A stretch of 64,000 nt of DNA from Fructilactobacillus carniphilus. Its GTDB lineage: Bacteria; Bacillota; Bacilli; Lactobacillales; Lactobacillaceae. Positions within the stretch are counted from its first letter, which is position 1, and each line of letters starts with the position of its first letter. The notes beneath the pieces are model-generated. The model did not search any database, had not been told where the DNA came from, and saw only the letters and a list, made by a program, of their open reading frames with translations. Both the position numbers and the translations under genes were made by a program. Shown here piece by piece: positions 46,778 through 55,600 of this stretch. Location of the stretch: positions 434,001 to 498,000 of the forward strand of contig NZ_CP097121.1 of NCBI RefSeq assembly GCF_024029675.1, given 5' to 3'.

Positions 46778-47952
46778 CTAGGTTGCGCTAAATTAAAGAT
46801 GATAATCATCGTTATAATCGCCAGAATGGTGAATCCAGCCACAATCCCTAGCATTGCAATTACTCCTAATTTAGTCATTAGGACACTAATTAAAGGGTTT
46901 ACTAAAATGGTTAAAATCGTCGTTAAAAACGCCAAACCTGAAAGAAAGGTGGCTCGTTCACGATCCCTAACCCAATTATTCAAAATGGTCATTACAAGGG
47001 GATCTAGAAAATCAACTGTAATATACAAGATTCCTAAACCACCAAAAAACAAGCACGGTAGCGATTGTAATTGTAATAAGAAGCCAACGCCAATCATCAC
47101 AATAATTAATTCCATAATCCGAGTAATTTTCCAGTTCAATAACCGATAAGATTGCGTCGCAACTAACCCACCTACAAAACTAAACAACATAAAAATCAGT
47201 CCATTTGCCGTTGCCGAATAGCCAATTTTAGCAACCGTTTGCGGCATAAAACTAAAAATAGTATTCACGACCGCTGTAATCATTCCGGTCAATAAAAAGG
47301 TAGCCAGAATGGTTTTATTAGTAAACATTGAACGAAAAACAAGTAACGGTTGCCAAAAATCAGTTTTATTCTGCTTCCCTATTGCTTTTGGTTCAACGGG
47401 CAGACTACTGATTAATAAGATAGTCAATAACAAACATCCAATCTGAGCTATGTAAGGCAAGATAAAATTCACAGTAAACAAAAATCCACCCACAAACGTT
47501 GCTATTCCCGTGACGAGTGCCGTTACTAACTGTACTTGCCCCCGAATGCGATCATAAAATTCTAAATCATGATCTGTCCGTAACGCTTCAAAAAAGTAAG
47601 CAGTGTCAGAGCCACTCAGAAGTGCATTACCTACTCCCTCAAGAATGGCTGCCAATAAAATAATTAACAGCGGATGAGCCAAAATGACCGCACTAACCAT
47701 GATTAAGGGAGAAATACTCAGAATCATCAGCCCGCTTACAATAATTTTACGACGAGCGACTAAATCACTGATAATCCCAGCTGGTAATTCCATGATTAGT
47801 TGAGCAACCAAGAAAGTCGATTGAAACAACGCAAACTGAAGCAAGGTTAAGTGGAGAATTTGCAGACAAAACAAAATATTAATGATGCGAGTGAAGCGAG
47901 CTTTCACTCCCACTGTATAAAGATAATAATTAAACCGCGCTGATAAATTAAT
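46771..47952 (-). CDS. MFS transporter with a probable ATT initiator
   Basis: A 12-helix-type major facilitator; substrate unknown. The sequence FQSTFLVAQLIMELPAGIISDLVARRKIIVSG is the helix 2-motif A region seen in small peptide/drug MFS exporters. The first conventional start is GTG at 47913, but it has no Shine-Dalgarno and cuts into the first membrane segment. The frame stays open upstream (NLSARFNYYLYT, a normal MFS N-terminus) to an ATT at 47952, 7 nt after GGAGG (47964-47960). From there the product has 393 residues. Either ATT is used or the initiator has mutated. A good promoter lies upstream. Confidence 0.75.
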   Translation of the reverse strand: MNLSARFNYYLYTVGVKARFTRIINILFCLQILHLTLLQFALFQSTFLVAQLIMELPAGIISDLVARRKIIVSGLMILSISPLIMVSAVILAHPLLIILLAAILEGVGNALLSGSDTAYFFEALRTDHDLEFYDRIRGQVQLVTALVTGIATFVGGFLFTVNFILPYIAQIGCLLLTILLISSLPVEPKAIGKQNKTDFWQPLLVFRSMFTNKTILATFLLTGMITAVVNTIFSFMPQTVAKIGYSATANGLIFMLFSFVGGLVATQSYRLLNWKITRIMELIIVMIGVGFLLQLQSLPCLFFGGLGILYITVDFLDPLVMTILNNWVRDRERATFLSGLAFLTTILTILVNPLISVLMTKLGVIAMLGIVAGFTILAIITMIIIFNLAQPRK

Positions 47953-47987
47953 TGGACCCCCTCCGCTTCTTAACGAAAATTGCTCTT

Positions 47988-48016
47988 AGTATATGGATAA
48001 TGACAACTATTGTCAA
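47988..48016 (-). promoter_or_regulatory. Strong promoter with palindromic operator for the MFS gene
   Basis: On the - strand, a perfect TTGACA (48016-48011), 17 bp, TATACT (47993-47988). TGACAA-CTA-TTGTCA (48001-48015) is a 15-bp palindrome overlapping the -35, a classic repressor position. The regulator is not identified. Confidence 0.75.
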
Positions 48017-48025
48017 TTGCAATAA

Positions 48026-48066
48026 AAAATAAGAGAAACTTGCATTTCGCAAGTTTCTCTTATTTT
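48026..48066. terminator. Long perfect terminator hairpin
   Basis: An 18-bp perfect stem (48026-48043 with 48049-48066), 5-nt loop, A/T tails on both sides. It ends the ebsA-to-carB operon on the - strand and contains the last codons of the carB-like gene. Confidence 0.93.
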
Positions 48067-50606
48067 AGTAAATTAGTGGTAGAGTCATCTAACGTGGGAC
48101 CAAAAGAAAGTTTTGCCCCAATTTCATACCGTCGGCGTTTGGGAACATTGCTAATTCCCAGGTGTTTAAACGGAAATGTAATTTGCATAATCGCAAATCG
48201 ACTCGCTGAATCAATTTGAGGAATTAACTTCCGAATAAACATTGGATCAAAATGACCTGTATACATTTGCATTAAAATCCGAATCCAGTTAATCCCAGTT
48301 ACCTGGTTTAAAAAGATGGTTTCTGTGATTCGAAGCGGGGTAATCCCGGTTGTCACGTAATTCCCCTTTTCATCAATGGTGAATAAGATCTGAATTAAAC
48401 CAGTTAACGGATGTTGCTTAATCTCAGCCCGAGCCAACTCTTCCACTCGTTCCGAATCCAACTGCTGGTTAGCATAAGGAATGTAATAACTGGTTTGATT
48501 TTCTAACTGATTATCGTCATTTTCCATTTGCGAACGAAAGCCTACCGTTGCAATGGGGATTATTCCCTGAGGACTCACCAACACGTTTAACGCAAAATCA
48601 GCGTGATCTTGATAGACAGTTCCGGTTTCTTGATCTGGAGGAAGAATTACTAATTTAAAGCTTCCAGCAATCTTTTGCAGTTCCCGAATCAAGAAATGAC
48701 GATTACCTGGTAAAAACACGTACTGGGGTTGTTCTAATTCAATTACATTTAAAATTTCGCCCAGCTGAACTGGTTCAATGTATTGTTTATCACTAATGGC
48801 CGGAATTAAAGAAACCGAATTGGGGTTATTATTTAAAATAATGGTTTTATAACCTAATTTATGCAGTTGAATTAACATTTCCGCCGTATAAGTATCAGCA
48901 GCGGTATTCGGACCTAAGTGATTCCGCCCTTTTCCGATGACTAAGGCACTATGATCACTCAACTTTTGGGTATCGTTTTCAAATTCATAACTACCATAGA
49001 AGGAATTAATTTTTTCTGGAAATTCCCCCGCCGTGGGATCTATCATCTTATAAGTCTTAGCATGCTTTAGTTTTTTTTGCATGGCCACGATGGTTGCGTT
49101 ATCAGTCTTCCAAAAATGGCAAAACATTCCATTTCCAAACCCATACCGATTACCAGCTAAAAGTGCTTCTGCTTGTAGAGGATGTTGTTGCACTTGTTCA
49201 ATCACTGTCAGCAAATTCTTCATAATGACAAAGTAAAATTCGTCAATTTTAGTTAACTCACTTAAGTCACTGGCGGAATACCCCCGCCGCACGGCTTCAA
49301 ACAAAATTAGAATTTGCTGGTCGGTCGGATGAATCAATTGATTAATTAAATCATCTTCGCTCAAATCAGCATATTCAGGGAGAACATCTTGCGGACTACG
49401 TAGTCCAATCATTAATGCTGCTTCAGCACTACGTCCTACTCCGATTGCAGCTCCGGTGGCTTTCGCATGCGTACCCAAATGATTATCCGCCATATCTAAA
49501 TAATCAAATGACCAAATTGGCATCTTAACCGTAACATGATCACTTAAAGGCTGTAAGATGGTCGTCAACGGATTAAACCGCGGTGGTAATTTTACTTTGG
49601 TTAGCGGAATATCTAATAATAATGAAGCTGCCACCTTGGCCAGCGGATAACCAGTGGATTTGGCCGCTAATGACGTTTCTGAATTAAAAACCGGATTTAC
49701 TTTAATTACATAAACCTCATCAGTCGCACCATTTACGGCAAATTGCAGATGACAAATTCCCTTAATTCCTAAACAGTCTAAAACGTCAAACGTAATTGAA
49801 CGTAATCGTTTCAATTGATAATCGTTCAAGGTCTGAGCCGGGGCAAAAATAACCGAATCAGTCGCATTAATCTTCACCGGATTCATATCTTCCAGCGAAG
49901 AAATCAGCATTTTATTGCCTTCAACGTCTCTGATAGCCACCATTCCAATTTCTTGGTAATTACCAACTTCTCGTTCTAACGAGAGCTTTTGTTCCGGCGA
50001 CTCCTGAAATAAATCATCAATTTCGTTATTGAGGCTTTCCATGTTTTGAAAAATCCGTCGTTGCCGCTTTTTGTTGGTACTTAACGGTTTAATGGAAACG
50101 GGAAATTGAATCCGTTCGATGTTATTCCGTAAATCAGTAAAATTACTAATGATTTGCGACGCCACAATGGGAATGTGATTATCAGCTAATCGATTAGCTA
50201 ACGCGGTATTTTGTTCAGCAGCTTCGGTTTCCGTTCCAAATAAGTATAAATTATTGGTGTTCAATCCAATTAACTGGACTTGTAATTCTTGTAACACCTG
50301 GTTTTTTTCTAACCTTTGCACAACCGTTAGCGCAGCTTTAGTCCCAAAAATGGGGGTAATCCCGTCAATATGGTGTTCCCGTAATAAATCAGCTACGGTT
50401 TGGGTTGTAATACTCCTTACAAAGGTATGCTGGGGATCAATTTCCTGTAATAACAGTGAATATGGATTATTGTCAATTACATAAGGTTCAATCCCTAACC
50501 GACGCCAAACTGAAATTGCTTGAAAAGCAGCCGCATCTTGTTCACTTTCATGATCAATGTTAGAAGCTCCTCCACCCAGAATCAGAATTTTTTTAATTTG
50601 CTTCAT
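48060..50606 (-). CDS. Degenerate carbamoyl-phosphate synthase large-subunit-like protein
   Basis: An 848-residue relative of CarB, about 200 residues shorter than normal. The overall plan is recognisable: a pre-ATP-grasp region (KKILILGGG), an N-terminal synthetase half with APAQTLNDYQLKRLRS and KSTGYPLAKVAA, then a second half beginning GRNHLGPNTAADTYTAE. Key residues are lost. The glycine-rich ATP loop is replaced by KPLSTNKKRQRR (about 173-184). The IEVNPR motif reads IKVNPV (301-306), so the metal-binding glutamate is lysine. The second ATP-grasp domain is shrunken, and no C-terminal allosteric domain is seen. Synthesis of carbamoyl phosphate looks impossible. It overlaps the carA-like gene by 14 nt. 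Confidence 0.8.
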   Translation of the reverse strand: MKQIKKILILGGGASNIDHESEQDAAAFQAISVWRRLGIEPYVIDNNPYSLLLQEIDPQHTFVRSITTQTVADLLREHHIDGITPIFGTKAALTVVQRLEKNQVLQELQVQLIGLNTNNLYLFGTETEAAEQNTALANRLADNHIPIVASQIISNFTDLRNNIERIQFPVSIKPLSTNKKRQRRIFQNMESLNNEIDDLFQESPEQKLSLEREVGNYQEIGMVAIRDVEGNKMLISSLEDMNPVKINATDSVIFAPAQTLNDYQLKRLRSITFDVLDCLGIKGICHLQFAVNGATDEVYVIKVNPVFNSETSLAAKSTGYPLAKVAASLLLDIPLTKVKLPPRFNPLTTILQPLSDHVTVKMPIWSFDYLDMADNHLGTHAKATGAAIGVGRSAEAALMIGLRSPQDVLPEYADLSEDDLINQLIHPTDQQILILFEAVRRGYSASDLSELTKIDEFYFVIMKNLLTVIEQVQQHPLQAEALLAGNRYGFGNGMFCHFWKTDNATIVAMQKKLKHAKTYKMIDPTAGEFPEKINSFYGSYEFENDTQKLSDHSALVIGKGRNHLGPNTAADTYTAEMLIQLHKLGYKTIILNNNPNSVSLIPAISDKQYIEPVQLGEILNVIELEQPQYVFLPGNRHFLIRELQKIAGSFKLVILPPDQETGTVYQDHADFALNVLVSPQGIIPIATVGFRSQMENDDNQLENQTSYYIPYANQQLDSERVEELARAEIKQHPLTGLIQILFTIDEKGNYVTTGITPLRITETIFLNQVTGINWIRILMQMYTGHFDPMFIRKLIPQIDSASRFAIMQITFPFKHLGISNVPKRRRYEIGAKLSFGPTLDDSTTNLLK

Positions 50607-51684
50607 GAGTTGATCTCCTGTGTGCAATAATGCTCTCAACAAATTCTTCAAATAAATCGAAGCCGTCAACCATTCCCCCAGAGCCATCGGGAGAGAATTG
50701 AACGGAGAAAGTCGGAAAATCTCGACTCCGAATTCCCTGGATAGTTCCATTAATAATATCTTTGTAAGTTACAATTAAACGATTGTGGTCTACAGAATCG
50801 TTTACAATCGCATAAGCCTGCGCCTGATTAGGATAAATCAACTCGTTGGTAATAATTTTCCGTACCGGATGATTACTGCCATAGTTACCAATTGGCATTC
50901 TGGCTACTCGGGCCCCATTCGCAATTGCAATTAATTCATGACCTAACCCAATTCCAAATAACGGTAAGTGCTCCTGAATTATTTGAATGGTTTCAATGAC
51001 GCTTGCATCAATTTCATCTGGAGAACCTGGTCCTGATGAGAGCACTACTCCTTCAGGATCCAAGTTCTTAATTTCAGCAAACGTGGTATTCCAAGGCACG
51101 ACAATCATGTTGCAATTTAACTTCGCTAACTGCCGAATGATGGATTCCCGTAATCCAAAATCGATTACCACAATCGTAACTCCAGTCCCCGGTACCAAAT
51201 ATGGTTTCGGCGTGGCAACGGCTTGAATTTGTTGATTACTTAACACCGCTGCCTGTAATTGATCAAAAGCGTGGTCATCATTAGTACTGACAATGCTGGC
51301 CTTTTTTACGTTGTGTTGTCGCACATGTTTCTGCAATTGACGGGTATCAATTTGACTAATCCCTGGAATATGTCGTTCCTTTAAAAAGGAATCCAATGAC
51401 AGATCCTTTAATTGCGAAAAAGAAATATTTTCGCTTTGATGCACGACAATCCCCTTTGCGGACGTCAAAATGGATTCATAATTTTTGGGGTTAATTCCAA
51501 CGTTTCCAATGGAGGGCTGCAAAAAAGTAACAATTTGATTATGGTAAGTTGGATCAGTTAAAGCCTCTTGATAATAATTTAAATTAGTATTAATTGCTAG
51601 TTCTCCAGTGGTACTGGTTAAATCACCAAATGCTTCTCCTGCAAATGAGGTTCCGTCATCTAGAACTAAATATCGTTTAACCAC
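50593..51684 (-). CDS. Degenerate carbamoyl-phosphate synthase small-subunit-like protein
   Basis: A 363-residue CarA-type protein of normal length: N-terminal CPSase-small domain (about 1-140) plus a class I glutamine amidotransferase domain (about 168-355). The glutaminase triad is gone. The nucleophile motif FGICLGHQ reads FGIGLGHE, with Gly at 246 for Cys. The HPE motif reads SPD, with Ser331 for His and Asp333 for Glu. It therefore cannot release ammonia from glutamine. The start is GTG at 51684, 5 nt after GGAAGGAG. It lies 28 nt after pyrR, with no room for a PyrR attenuator. Confidence 0.85.
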   Translation of the reverse strand: MVKRYLVLDDGTSFAGEAFGDLTSTTGELAINTNLNYYQEALTDPTYHNQIVTFLQPSIGNVGINPKNYESILTSAKGIVVHQSENISFSQLKDLSLDSFLKERHIPGISQIDTRQLQKHVRQHNVKKASIVSTNDDHAFDQLQAAVLSNQQIQAVATPKPYLVPGTGVTIVVIDFGLRESIIRQLAKLNCNMIVVPWNTTFAEIKNLDPEGVVLSSGPGSPDEIDASVIETIQIIQEHLPLFGIGLGHELIAIANGARVARMPIGNYGSNHPVRKIITNELIYPNQAQAYAIVNDSVDHNRLIVTYKDIINGTIQGIRSRDFPTFSVQFSPDGSGGMVDGFDLFEEFVESIIAHRRSTHEAN

Positions 51685-51712
51685 ATAAACTCCTTCCTAC
51701 CTAAGGTCATTG

Positions 51713-52243
51713 CTATTTTTGCTTAATTTCGACCCCATCTCGATCATCAATTTCAGATACTAGTACTTTGATCGTTTCATCTTTTGAACTCGGAATGTTT
51801 TTACCCACAAAATCTGCTCTAATCGGTAATTCCCGATGACCGCGATCTACCAAAACAGCCAAATTAATCCGTTTAGGTCGACCAATTTCATTGATGGCTC
51901 CTAAGGCTGCCCGAACCGTTCGCCCTGTAAATAATACATCATCGACGAGAACCACGTTTTTATCATCAATGGGAACTACGTTTTCTGCTACCGATTGATT
52001 ACTGGCAGCAGCTGCTTGGTCATCTCGATACTTGGTGATATCCAGTGAAATTACCGGTACATCAGTGTCTTCCAACTTTTTCAGACGATTGGAAATCCGT
52101 TCTGCAAGGTAAACTCCGCGCGTCTTAATTCCAATTAAAACGAGGTTTTGGACCCCTTTATTCTTTTCGATGATTTCATAGGTAATGCGAGTCAATGCCC
52201 GTTGCATTGACATGCTATCTAAAACAACTTTTTCACCATTCAT
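51713..52243 (-). CDS. pyrR: Pyrimidine operon regulator PyrR / uracil phosphoribosyltransferase
   Basis: A bifunctional protein: binds pyr mRNA in response to UMP and makes UMP from uracil and PRPP. The PRPP motif [18 protein letters not shown] (about residue 97) is intact, as are the N-terminal [14 protein letters not shown] and the [22 protein letters not shown] segments. The length of 176 is standard. AGGAGGAAG lies 9 nt before the ATG, inside rluD; the two genes overlap by 11 nt. It normally heads a pyrimidine operon, but here the only pyr-like genes downstream are the two degenerate synthase subunits. Confidence 0.96.
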   Translation of the reverse strand: MNGEKVVLDSMSMQRALTRITYEIIEKNKGVQNLVLIGIKTRGVYLAERISNRLKKLEDTDVPVISLDITKYRDDQAAAASNQSVAENVVPIDDKNVVLVDDVLFTGRTVRAALGAINEIGRPKRINLAVLVDRGHRELPIRADFVGKNIPSSKDETIKVLVSEIDDRDGVEIKQK

Positions 52244-53177
52244 GCTTGGCTTCCTCCTCTAAATTTGTAACACCGTATTGTTTGGCTAACTTAGCTAATG
52301 TTTGCTGAAAAATGGGTGGCAAGGGACTGTGAAAATCTAACGCTTTCCCCGTCGTAGGATGCGTAAACCCTAATTCGGAAGCATGCAAAAATTGACCATT
52401 CCCCTTAATCGTTTTCCGGGGTCCATAGAGAGGATCTCCGACTAGCGGATGATTAATGTATTGCATGTGCACCCGAATCTGATGCGTCCGGCCGGTTTCT
52501 AACTGGCATTCCACTAACGTATAATCTGAACCAAACCGTTGTAGTACCCGAAAATGAGTAACCGCATGGCGCCCATCTGGAACCACCGCTTGTTTCTTAC
52601 GATCCTTAGACGAACGACCTAACGAGGCATCGATAGTTCCCTGGTCTTCACGAATGTTGCCATGAACAAGTGCCAAATATTTGCGCCGACTAGTCTTTTC
52701 TTGGAGTTGCTTCGTTAACGATTGGTGGGCCACGTCGGTCTTAGCCACCATTAGTAAGCCTGAGGTGTCCTTATCAATCCGATGCACAATTCCCGGACGA
52801 ACCGTCCCGTTAATGCTAGATAACTTGGTATGTGCAAGTAAAGCGTTAACCAACGTATGATTGGGGTGTCCCGGAGCGGGATGAACTACCATGCCTTGCG
52901 GTTTGTTAACGACAATCACCTGATCATCTTCATAAACCACGTCCAACGGAATTGCTTCGGGAGTGACATCTAATTGCTCGGGAGTTGGAATCTTAATCGT
53001 AATCTGATCATGCAATTGAGCTTGATACTTGGGTTTTTGGACCCGCTGATTAACTAAAACGGCTCCATCTTTGATTAGTTTACTAACTCGCGAACGAGTT
53101 AAATCCGGAAATTGATTAGCAATTAATTTATCTAACCGCGTATCTGGTTGGTCAACCGTAAATTGGCGTTCTTCCAT
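52233..53177 (-). CDS. rluD: RluD-family 23S rRNA pseudouridine synthase
   Basis: Converts uridines of large-subunit rRNA to pseudouridine. An S4 RNA-binding domain spans about 12-65 ([31 protein letters not shown]). The catalytic domain has [18 protein letters not shown], the aspartate being catalytic (about residue 136), and [26 protein letters not shown]. The length of 314 is typical (B. subtilis YlyB). It starts 4 nt after the lspA stop. The lspA-rluD-pyrR order is conserved in Bacillota. Confidence 0.95.
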   Translation of the reverse strand: MEERQFTVDQPDTRLDKLIANQFPDLTRSRVSKLIKDGAVLVNQRVQKPKYQAQLHDQITIKIPTPEQLDVTPEAIPLDVVYEDDQVIVVNKPQGMVVHPAPGHPNHTLVNALLAHTKLSSINGTVRPGIVHRIDKDTSGLLMVAKTDVAHQSLTKQLQEKTSRRKYLALVHGNIREDQGTIDASLGRSSKDRKKQAVVPDGRHAVTHFRVLQRFGSDYTLVECQLETGRTHQIRVHMQYINHPLVGDPLYGPRKTIKGNGQFLHASELGFTHPTTGKALDFHSPLPPIFQQTLAKLAKQYGVTNLEEEAKHEW

Positions 53178-53181
53178 TAGT

Positions 53182-53661
53182 CTAGTCCTCCTGTAAAACG
53201 AGTCGAATTAGGATTAATCCCACGCCGAGCGTAAGGTAACAATCTGCTAGGTTAAAAATCGGAAATTGGATAAAATCGAACTGAATCATATCAGTAACCG
53301 CACCAAAGAAAATTCGATCCAATAAATTACCAATGGTTCCCGCTAACATTAATCCTAAAGCAATTACAATCCAGTGCTGTCGTTGGTTTTTAGCCATTAA
53401 CCAGATAAAAAGGAGGCTAGCGATTCCTGCAATTACGATAAAAATCCACGAATTACCCGCTAAAAAACTCCAAGCAGCACCTGAGTTGGTAATGTTTGTA
53501 ATTGATAATACGTGGGGAATCAAATTGATGCTCTCACCTGGTTTAACTTGGGTTCGCACTATTTGTTTAACCCATTGATCAATAATAATTAAAAGTAATG
53601 TTCCCGTAAACGTAAGAATGAGGAATAACTGAGGGAACCGTGACTTACTTGTCTTACTCAT
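53182..53661 (-). CDS. lspA: Lipoprotein signal peptidase (signal peptidase II)
   Basis: Membrane aspartyl protease that cuts the signal peptide from prolipoproteins. Four transmembrane helices are visible (about 12-32, 68-85, 90-110 and 130-155). The two catalytic aspartates lie in GTIGNLLDRIFFGAVTDMIQF and IFNLADCYLTLGVGLI. The length of 159 fits. Its start overlaps the end of the EbsA-like gene by 8 nt, and rluD follows after 4 nt, so the block is one operon. Confidence 0.95.
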   Translation of the reverse strand: MSKTSKSRFPQLFLILTFTGTLLLIIIDQWVKQIVRTQVKPGESINLIPHVLSITNITNSGAAWSFLAGNSWIFIVIAGIASLLFIWLMAKNQRQHWIVIALGLMLAGTIGNLLDRIFFGAVTDMIQFDFIQFPIFNLADCYLTLGVGLILIRLVLQED

Positions 53662-54052
53662 GCTGGCGATCCTTGGTTAATAGTTCTTCTAGTTCAATTA
53701 CAGAGTTCGCTGGTAATAAAAACTTATACCGACGGCCCCCGGCGTTAAATGCAATGCTATTTCGCTGAGCTTGCACTCGTGAAATGGACTGCAGACTAAT
53801 CTTTTTCCCAAATGGATTTAAGACCTGTCTAATCTCAATCGTATCAGACCAGACTAACATCTTGCGGAAATAAATCTGGATCCAGGTCAAAGCCACAAAC
53901 GCTAGAAAAAACATAAAAGTGATATTTTGAAATTGGGTGATTTCAAGCCAAATAATGACTCCGACCAATAAAACAATAAGCGTCCAACTCCAACAAATAA
54001 TGCTAGTGGTGGGTTGCGGTTGATATAAAAATTTTCTTTTCTGCGTTATCAT
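53654..54052 (-). CDS. EbsA-like membrane protein
   Basis: A 132-residue protein with two N-terminal membrane helices (about 18-40 and 45-65) and a compact C-terminal domain (about 70-125: VWSDTIEIRQVLNPFGKKISLQSISRVQAQRNSIAFNAGGRRYKFLLP) that looks like a PH-type fold. It resembles EbsA of enterococci and lactobacilli, whose role is obscure. AAGGGG precedes the ATG by a short T-rich spacer. It opens the ebsA-lspA-rluD-pyrR-carA-carB-like operon; the promoter must lie within the divergent RNase HI gene. Confidence 0.75.
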   Translation of the reverse strand: MITQKRKFLYQPQPTTSIICWSWTLIVLLVGVIIWLEITQFQNITFMFFLAFVALTWIQIYFRKMLVWSDTIEIRQVLNPFGKKISLQSISRVQAQRNSIAFNAGGRRYKFLLPANSVIELEELLTKDRQHE

Positions 54053-54083
54053 AAAAAATACCCCTTACAAGATGGAGATTACC

Positions 54084-54494
54084 ATGTACATTAAAGTTTA
54101 TTCTGATGCGGCGGAGCAGCCGCAGACCCAGCAATGTAGCGCTGGGGTTTTAATTATTGTTAATCACAAACAGTATCCAGTAAAACGGTTGCTCAATGCA
54201 ACCAATAACCATGAAGCTGAGTTTCAAGCCTGTGAATTGGCATTGAAAACCTTACAACAACAGTTAACGAAGGCAGAGCAACACACTGCCATCGTTAACT
54301 ATTATACTGATAGTAAAATCGTTGCTGATAGTATTCAAAAAAACTATGCCAAGCACTACCAAGAATACGTTGATTGCATTCAGCAATTGCAACAATCATT
54401 TTCTATTTTCTTTGTGAATTGGATTCCAGATCGAGATAACCAAGGAGCCCATCAATTAGCACTACAAGCCCTTCATCGCTCCGAGCGTAAATAG
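54084..54494 (+). CDS. RNase HI-like protein
   Basis: A 136-residue reduced RNase H fold protein. Acidic catalytic positions are recognisable: Asp in VYSDAAE (residue 8), Glu in NNHEAEFQACELAL, Asp in YYTDSKIV, and Asp in PDRDNQGAHQLALQAL. It should cleave RNA in RNA-DNA hybrids and complements the RNase HII on the left side. The ATG at 54084 is 6 nt after GGAG; a first ATG 12 nt upstream overlaps that Shine-Dalgarno. Its end overlaps the convergent oxidoreductase gene by 22 nt. Confidence 0.85.
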   Translation: MYIKVYSDAAEQPQTQQCSAGVLIIVNHKQYPVKRLLNATNNHEAEFQACELALKTLQQQLTKAEQHTAIVNYYTDSKIVADSIQKNYAKHYQEYVDCIQQLQQSFSIFFVNWIPDRDNQGAHQLALQALHRSERK

Positions 54495-55588
54495 TTCGTA
54501 ACTGGTTTAGAGTAAGTGGTTAAATCTACTGTTTGATCTAATGCTAATTGCGCTAAGAGCTTCCCGACTAATGGTCCGGTGGTTAATCCAGATGATCCTA
54601 GCCCGGTTCCCACTAAAAGATCAGCATGTTCTGGCACTGATCCGATAAATGGGCCGTAATCAGAGGTATAGGCCCTGGTTCCAACCCTCTTTAGAATAAC
54701 ATTTTCTGAGCTAATTCCTGCAATTAAGTGTTTAGCGGTTTGTAACAGGTCTGTCGTTGCTGCTGGAGTTTCAGTAAGATCAAAACCCTGATCATCTTCA
54801 TGAGTTGCTCCGATAATCAATCGATCTGAAGCAACCGGAATAAAATCGTACTCTGACTCCGGCATCAGTACCGGTCGATTCGGTAAGGTAGCATGGGGTA
54901 ATTGGAGCTCAATTAACTGGCCCTTTTGCGGACGAATATCAGCTTTAACGTTGATTGATTGCAACAACTGCTTCGTCCATGCTCCCGTAGCCACAATAAT
55001 CTTATCAAACCGTTGAACTCCTCCGGTAGTGATTAATTGATGCTCATCAGCCAACGTTACTTGTTCTGAGACAACGTGAACCATTGCTTGTGCACATTGG
55101 GCTAACAGATGTTGACAGAAACGATTCCCATCAATCCAACTCCCCCCGCTTATGAATAAGCCCGGTTGTTGCATGTTAGTTAACATGGGTAACAGTTGCT
55201 TAATTTCACTAGGATTTAAGGACCGAATCTCCCCCATCAAGGGGGCTAATTGTTTTCGTTCCCGCGCCAATTGTTCTAAGTCAAAAACTTGTGCGGCATC
55301 TTTGCGCGTAATGATAGTTCCGTTATTAGCATAGGTCTGCGTATCCATCTTAGTCGCCGTTGCCAATTGCTTCACTACGACTGCTCCGTCTCTAGCTAAA
55401 TGATACCAATGCTGATTGCGACGCTTTGATAACCAAGGAGAAATAATTCCCGCAGCTGCTTTCGTTGCTTGTCCGGTTCCATTGTCAAACAGTGTCACTT
55501 GCACCTGATCAGCGGGTGCCAGCTGGTTTAAAAAGTAAGCAGCACTAGTCCCTACGATTCCACCACCAATAATTGCTACTCGTTTCGT
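54473..55588 (-). CDS. FAD-dependent oxidoreductase (DAO/glycine-oxidase-like) with a probable ACG initiator
   Basis: A 371-residue D-amino-acid-oxidase-fold flavoprotein. The dinucleotide motif KRVAIIGGGIVGTSAAYFLNQ is at the very N-terminus, with KIIVATGAWT mid-protein and a C-terminal GTGLGSSGLTTGP for FAD binding. The substrate is probably an amine or amino acid. No ATG, GTG or TTG precedes the Rossmann motif in frame: a TGA lies at 55594-55592. The ACG at 55588 is 8 nt after AGGAGG and gives the natural start MKRVAIIGGG. An out-of-frame ATG at 55595 is 1 nt from the Shine-Dalgarno. The gene may use ACG, or be newly damaged. rlmL ends 12 nt upstream. Confidence 0.8.
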   Translation of the reverse strand, partial: TKRVAIIGGGIVGTSAAYFLNQLAPADQVQVTLFDNGTGQATKAAAGIISPWLSKRRNQHWYHLARDGAVVVKQLATATKMDTQTYANNGTIITRKDAAQVFDLEQLARERKQLAPLMGEIRSLNPSEIKQLLPMLTNMQQPGLFISGGSWIDGNRFCQHLLAQCAQAMVHVVSEQVTLADEHQLITTGGVQRFDKIIVATGAWTKQLLQSINVKADIRPQKGQLIELQLPHATLPNRPVLMPESEYDFIPVASDRLIIGATHEDDQGFDLTETPAATTDLLQTAKHLIAGISSENVILKRVGTRAYTSDYGPFIGSVPEHADLLVGTGLGSSGLTTGPLVGKLLAQLALDQTVDLTTYSKPVTNYLRSER

Positions 55589-55600
55589 AAGTCATTCCTC

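Noticed and set aside
55545-55595. ATG at 55595 as the start of the FAD oxidoreductase.
   Set aside because: It is out of frame with the GGGIVG motif, hits a stop after about 16 codons and lies 1 nt from the Shine-Dalgarno.
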